NCBI GenBank assembly: GCA_015056945.1
Contig: SVFH01000012.1
Span: 30,561-94,560 of the forward strand
Source: Lachnospiraceae bacterium
Lineage (GTDB): Bacteria > Bacillota > Clostridia > Lachnospirales > Lachnospiraceae
DNA length: 64,000 bases
Reading direction: 5' to 3'
Every line of letters begins with the position of its first letter. The first letter of the stretch is position 1. The notes under the pieces are model-generated. The model made no database searches and was not told where the DNA came from. It worked only from the letters and a program-made list of their open reading frames with translations. Positions 60,068 to 64,000 of the stretch are shown here, piece after piece. Both the position numbers and the translations under genes were made by a program.

Positions 60068-61366
60068 ATGCGTACAAAGTATGAGACGTTGAGTACTACA
60101 ATTTTACGTGATCTGGTAAAAGGGTTAGATGTAAAAGGCTATTCCACAATGAAGAAAGATGAACTGGTAGATATTCTGGTTGCAAAGGAAGAGGAGCAGA
60201 AAAAGATGCCTGCGGAGCCGCCTGTAGGAAATGCAGAGTTGGACAGCGGTCAGGCTGCATCAGGTATTTTAGAGGTAATGCCGGACGGGTTCGGATTTAT
60301 CCGTTGTGAAAATTTCCTTCCGGGTGAAAATGATGTTTATGTTGCGCCCAGTCAGATTCGCCGTTTCGGACTTAAGACGGGTGATATTGTAGAAGGAAAT
60401 ACAAGGGTAAAAACACAGAATGAGAAGTTCTCGGCTCTTTTATATATCAAAAGAGTCAACGGTTATTCTCCGGAGGTTGCGCAGAAGAGAGGGAACTTTG
60501 AAGATATGACGCCGATTTTCCCTGATGAAAAGCTTTGTCTTGAACATCCCGGCTGTCCGGTAGCCATGCGTATTATGGACTTAATCAGTCCGGTTGGAAA
60601 AGGACAGAGAGGTATGATTGTATCTCCGCCGAAAGCCGGTAAGACAACATTGCTGAAAGAGGTTGCAAAGAGTATCAAGCGTTCCAATCCGAATATGCAT
60701 ATGATTATCCTTTTGATTGATGAACGTCCTGAAGAGGTGACCGATATTAGGGAAGCAATTGAAGGGCCTGAGGTAGAAGTGATATATTCAACCTTTGATG
60801 AGACACCTGAGCATCACAAACGTGTTGCAGAGATGGTAATTGAACGGGCAAAGAGATTAGTAGAACACAAACAGGATGTTATTATCCTGCTTGACAGTAT
60901 TACAAGACTTACGCGTGCATATAATCAGGTAATCCCTCCCAGCGGAAGAACGTTATCCGGTGGTCTTGATCCGGCTGCGTTACATATGCCGAAGCGTTTC
61001 TTTGGTGCTGCGCGTAACATGCGAGAAGGCGGAAGCTTAACAATTCTTGCAACAGCACTTGTGGAAACCGGAAGCAAAATGGATGATGTGGTTTATGAGG
61101 AGTTTAAGGGAACAGGTAATATGGAAATGGTACTTGATCGTAAACTTTCCGAACGTCGTGTCTTCCCGGCAATTGACATTCCGAAGTCAGGAACAAGAAG
61201 AGAGGATTTGCTTCTGACACAGAACGAGATGGAAGCAATCAATACCATGCGTCGTGCTTTTAACGGATTGAAACCGGAAGAAGCGGTAGATAAAGTAATT
61301 GATTTGTTCTCAAAAACCAGAAATAATGCCGAATTTGTCGAAGTAATGAAAAAGATTCATTGGTAA
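60068..61366 (+). CDS. rho: Transcription termination factor Rho
   Basis: A 432-residue hexameric RNA helicase. The Rho_N helix bundle (residues 1-45) is followed by the CSD RNA-binding domain ([18 protein letters not shown] to VNGYSPE), then the ATPase domain with [11 protein letters not shown]alker A (about 178-188), [23 protein letters not shown], and [13 protein letters not shown]. The N-terminal insertion seen in many Actinobacteria and some clostridia is absent. AAAGGTG precedes ATG 60068; an in-frame stop shortly upstream excludes a longer form. Confidence 0.95.
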   Translation: MRTKYETLSTTILRDLVKGLDVKGYSTMKKDELVDILVAKEEEQKKMPAEPPVGNAELDSGQAASGILEVMPDGFGFIRCENFLPGENDVYVAPSQIRRFGLKTGDIVEGNTRVKTQNEKFSALLYIKRVNGYSPEVAQKRGNFEDMTPIFPDEKLCLEHPGCPVAMRIMDLISPVGKGQRGMIVSPPKAGKTTLLKEVAKSIKRSNPNMHMIILLIDERPEEVTDIREAIEGPEVEVIYSTFDETPEHHKRVAEMVIERAKRLVEHKQDVIILLDSITRLTRAYNQVIPPSGRTLSGGLDPAALHMPKRFFGAARNMREGGSLTILATALVETGSKMDDVVYEEFKGTGNMEMVLDRKLSERRVFPAIDIPKSGTRREDLLLTQNEMEAINTMRRAFNGLKPEEAVDKVIDLFSKTRNNAEFVEVMKKIHW

Positions 61367-61378
61367 TCAAAAAAACAC

Positions 61379-61407
61379 TTGCATTCATTAAAAACGCATG
61401 TTATAAT
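61379..61407 (+). promoter_or_regulatory. Promoter of rpmE
   Basis: TTGCAT (61379-61384), 17-bp spacer, TATAAT (61402-61407), 61 bp before the start codon. Confidence 0.8.
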
Positions 61408-61468
61408 GAACAAGCTGTTTATAAGAGAGCGAAAAAATGCTATTTTTAATATAGAGAGGTGAGAAGAA

Positions 61469-61675
61469 ATGAGAGAAGGAATTCATCCTGAATACTATCA
61501 GGCAACTGTAACCTGCAACTGTGGCAACACATTTGTAACCGGATCTACTAAGAAGGATATTCACGTGGAAGTATGTTCCAAGTGCCATTCTTTCTACACA
61601 GGTCAGCAGAAGGCTACACAGGCTCGTGGACGTATTGATAAGTTCAATAAGAAGTATGGTGTAGAAAGCAAATAA
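61469..61675 (+). CDS. rpmE: Ribosomal protein L31, zinc-binding type
   Basis: A 68-residue L31 starting [19 protein letters not shown]. Four cysteines in CNC and CSKC motifs mark the zinc-containing (C+) form. In zinc-limited cells a cysteine-free L31 can replace it; no such gene is visible here or in the zur operon. GAGAGGTG precedes ATG 61469. A terminator separates it from the DUF1385 gene. Confidence 0.95.
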   Translation: MREGIHPEYYQATVTCNCGNTFVTGSTKKDIHVEVCSKCHSFYTGQQKATQARGRIDKFNKKYGVESK

Positions 61676-61685
61676 AGCGACATGA

Positions 61686-61722
61686 AAGGTTGAGGTAGTT
61701 AAATATCTCAACCTTGTTTTTT
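61686..61722 (+). terminator. Intrinsic terminator after rpmE
   Basis: AAGGTTGAG (61686-61694) pairs with CTCAACCTT (61707-61715), then GTTTTTT. Confidence 0.85.
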
Positions 61723-61748
61723 AACTATCGAAAGTGGAGGCTTCCGCT

Positions 61749-63053
61749 ATGGGAAAGAAAAATAAGAAATGTTATTCCGGTATTGGTGGTCAGGCAGTTA
61801 TGGAAGGAATTATGATGCGAAATAAAAATCGCTATTCCATTGCAGTACGCAAACCGGATCAGTCGATAGAGATTCAGACGGGAGATTGCAAGCAGACAAC
61901 TACGGTCTGGAGCAAAATTCCTTTTGTCAGAGGCGTATATAATTTCATTGATTCACTGACAATCGGAATCAAAGCAATGAGTTATTCTGCGGAATTTTAT
62001 GCAGAGGGTGATGAGGAAACTGCATTTGACCGTTTTTTGATTAAGATTTTCGGCGCGAAAGCAGAGAAAGTAATTGTCGGCATGACGGTTGCGTTTGGTC
62101 TGCTTCTTGCAGTAGCGCTCTTCTTTGTGTTGCCATGGTTTTTGTCTGCGCTACTGGAACGCTTTATCAGTAATGCTTCGCTGATTGCGATTCTTGAAGG
62201 CGTAATCCGTTTGACTATTTTCATTGTGTATGTATTATCCATTTCGTTGATGAAAGATATCAGACGTGTGTTCATGTATCACGGTGCGGAACATAAATGT
62301 ATCAACTGTATCGAAAACGGTAAGAGTCTGAATGTCAAAAATATTATGAAGAGTTCCCGCATGCATAAGCGTTGTGGTACGAGCTTTCTTCTGATTGTAA
62401 TGGTAATCAGTATTGTACTGTTCTTTTTTATTCGTGTGGATACTGCGTGGATGCGTTTGCTTTTACGTCTGGCACTTGTGCCTGTGATTGCAGGGATTTC
62501 TTATGAAATACTGCGTCTGGCCGGTAAATTTGATAACTGGTTTATTAATTTGATTTCTGCACCCGGAGTTGCATTGCAGCTATTAACGACAAGAGAACCG
62601 GATGAGCAAATGGTTGAAGTTGCAATTAAGTCTATTGAAGCTGTTTTTGACTGGAAAAAGTATTTGAGCGAGAATTTCGAATATGATCCCAGTGAGGAAG
62701 GATGGCTTGATGAGGATGACGCTGACGAAGACGAGTTCGAAACTGTTGCTCCGATGAATGTTGCAGAAGAGAAGGCAGACGATACTGAGGAAGAAAACAC
62801 ATTTGAAAGCATTGAGCCTGTAAAGGAAACGATTACGATTGAGCCGGAGTCGGAGAGTGCCGGTGCAGATGTTGATGCCGGCGATGATGAAGGTGACAAC
62901 GATGTCGATGCTAACGACTCTTTTGATGATGGCGACGATGATGCTGACGACTCTTCTGATGATGGTGACGATGATGATGAAACATCTGTCGAAGAGCTGA
63001 ATCGCTTGTTAGATGGATTTACCGGAAGGATTGATCTGGGTGATTATCGATGA
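61749..63053 (+). CDS. DUF1385 (YqhQ-like) membrane protein with acidic tail
   Basis: A 434-residue protein. The DUF1385 core (about residues 10-310) shows GGQAVMEGIMMRN, IPFVRGVYNF, MYHGAEHKCINCIENG and SRMHKRCGTSFL, with four to five membrane helices. The last 120 residues are extremely acidic, with runs of Asp and Glu and almost no hydrophobic residues, then a short normal end (VEELNRLLDGFTGRID). The tail is unusual for the family and looks disordered. GTGGAGG sets ATG 61749. It overlaps prmC by 4 bp. The order rpmE-DUF1385-prmC is common in clostridia. Function unknown. Confidence 0.88.
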   Translation: MGKKNKKCYSGIGGQAVMEGIMMRNKNRYSIAVRKPDQSIEIQTGDCKQTTTVWSKIPFVRGVYNFIDSLTIGIKAMSYSAEFYAEGDEETAFDRFLIKIFGAKAEKVIVGMTVAFGLLLAVALFFVLPWFLSALLERFISNASLIAILEGVIRLTIFIVYVLSISLMKDIRRVFMYHGAEHKCINCIENGKSLNVKNIMKSSRMHKRCGTSFLLIVMVISIVLFFFIRVDTAWMRLLLRLALVPVIAGISYEILRLAGKFDNWFINLISAPGVALQLLTTREPDEQMVEVAIKSIEAVFDWKKYLSENFEYDPSEEGWLDEDDADEDEFETVAPMNVAEEKADDTEEENTFESIEPVKETITIEPESESAGADVDAGDDEGDNDVDANDSFDDGDDDADDSSDDGDDDDETSVEELNRLLDGFTGRIDLGDYR

Positions 63054-63892
63054 CGTATGGTGAAGCTTATCAGATGGGATACGTACAGTTAGAGAATTCA
63101 GAAATAAAAGAAGCCAAGCTTGATGCCCGGCTTCTTTTGGAGTTTATATGTGATACTAACAGAAATGATTTATTGGTGCATCCCGAACGAGAAATAACAG
63201 CAGAGCAGGAAATTAAATATTTTCAATGTATAGAAAGACGTGCTACGTGTGAACCGTTGCAATATATTACGGGTGAGCAGGAGTTTATGGGATTGACTTT
63301 TTTGACAGACCCCTCTACACTTATTCCGAGACAGGATACGGAAACACTTGTGGAAGAAGTGCTTTTGCATCTCCATGACGGAATGGAGATTCTGGATGTG
63401 TGTACCGGTTCCGGTTGTATTCTTTTAAGTTTGTTGAAATACAGCAACGACTGCATTGGGGTTGGATGTGATTTGAATCCGGATGCCGTTTTGTTAGCCA
63501 AAAAGAACGCCGAAATGCTTGGGTTGGACGCGACGTTTGTACAGAGTGATTTGTTCGAGCATATTGAAGGGAAGTATGATATGATTGTGTCAAATCCACC
63601 TTACGTTGAAACGGCAGTAATTGAAACGCTTGATATGGTTGTGAAAGGATATGAGCCGCATACAGCACTTGATGGCGGGGCGGACGGACTGGACTTTTAC
63701 AGACGATTGGTTACGCAAGCGAAACCTTTTCTGCGAAAAGAAGGAATGTTGTTTTTTGAAATAGGATATAATCAGGCCGAAAGCGTAAGCAGATTACTTG
63801 CAGAAGCCGGATATATAGAAGTTACTGTCAAAAAGGATTTGGCAGGTTTAGACAGGGTTGTGTATGCAACTTATATGGAGCTAACTATATAA
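63050..63892 (+). CDS. prmC: Release factor glutamine methyltransferase
   Basis: A 280-residue SAM-dependent enzyme methylating the GGQ glutamine of release factors RF1 and RF2 (a target, PrfB, is encoded at 39470). A helical N-terminal domain (about residues 1-90) precedes IPRQDTETLVEE, SAM motif LDVCTGSGCILLSL and catalytic NPPYVET (about 184-190). ATG 63050 overlaps the DUF1385 stop (ATGA). prfA commonly follows prmC, but the 108 bp left in the window show no start of it. Confidence 0.94.
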   Translation: MTYGEAYQMGYVQLENSEIKEAKLDARLLLEFICDTNRNDLLVHPEREITAEQEIKYFQCIERRATCEPLQYITGEQEFMGLTFLTDPSTLIPRQDTETLVEEVLLHLHDGMEILDVCTGSGCILLSLLKYSNDCIGVGCDLNPDAVLLAKKNAEMLGLDATFVQSDLFEHIEGKYDMIVSNPPYVETAVIETLDMVVKGYEPHTALDGGADGLDFYRRLVTQAKPFLRKEGMLFFEIGYNQAESVSRLLAEAGYIEVTVKKDLAGLDRVVYATYMELTI

Positions 63893-64000
63893 AAATCAAG
63901 TAGTTATTTATAAAAATTGATTTTAGTTAGCAAAAGTATGTACCTTGAAAATATGTGAATAATTGTGGATTTTGTGGCACAACAAATAAACCTTACAAAG
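63893..64000. other. Non-coding end of window
   Basis: AT-rich sequence with no terminator hairpin or gene start recognised. TTGTGGCACAACAA-type short palindromic sequence lies near 63976-63990. The next gene is outside the window. Confidence 0.4.

Overview
The window is about 64 kb of a low-GC Gram-positive chromosome, most likely from a Lachnospiraceae-type clostridium. This is an inference from three things: strong AAGGAGG-type ribosome binding sites, low-GC coding DNA, and many small families typical of that group (DUF4250, DUF4364, DUF6062, DUF6106, a DUF6273 kinase, a DUF4445 ASKHA protein, long-form HPF). Most genes lie on the + strand. The content is mainly housekeeping, with no phage, plasmid, insertion sequence, rRNA or CRISPR array.

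Layout. Positions 1-5.8 kb hold a partial PH-like gene, a YhfC intramembrane protease and a HAD phosphatase, then a rearranged stretch (structured RNA candidate, broken small gene, 69-bp tandem repeats) containing a clear manganese (yybP-ykoY) riboswitch ahead of a MacB-type ABC transporter. Positions 5.8-14 kb hold YfcE phosphodiesterase, an AspT-type antiporter, flotillin, a copper ATPase fused to CopZ, and a DHH phosphoesterase. Positions 14-19.4 kb hold an AraC regulator divergent from lgt, a DUF4397 protein, and a complete znuA-znuC-znuB-zur zinc operon with its operator. Positions 19.4-30 kb hold putP, cardiolipin synthase, a Ser/Thr kinase plus PPP phosphatase pair, an SDR reductase, trxB and an SH3-NlpC/P60 hydrolase, then a long non-coding stretch carrying a repeat and a DnaA-box cluster.

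Positions 30-41 kb hold hpf, a YdjI/YdjG-like SPFH and zinc-ribbon pair on the - strand, a c-di-GMP phosphodiesterase joined to a translesion polymerase operon, then secA and prfB. Positions 40.7-49.5 kb hold an rRNA methyltransferase, rdgB with a YsnB-type phosphodiesterase and a membrane protein, tRNA-Pro and tRNA-Gly, an orphan pilin, a beta-CASP nuclease, and the divergent pdxR/pdxY pair around a large palindromic operator. Positions 49.5-64 kb hold DUF6062 and DUF6106 proteins, guaB, an orphan BlaI repressor, an FMN reductase, clpB, DUF4250 plus DUF4445, rarA, DUF4364, rho, rpmE, DUF1385 and prmC.

Common themes are metal homeostasis (Mn riboswitch, Cu ATPase, Zur operon), membrane-stress SPFH proteins and translation or ribosome maintenance. 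The most noteworthy non-gene signals are a repeat family placed directly behind intrinsic terminators, the riboswitch with its terminator/antiterminator, and a cluster of DnaA boxes upstream of hpf. I found no clear candidate for a wholly new defence or mobile system. The best candidates for unexplored biology are the zinc-ribbon kinase/phosphatase pair and the repeat family.
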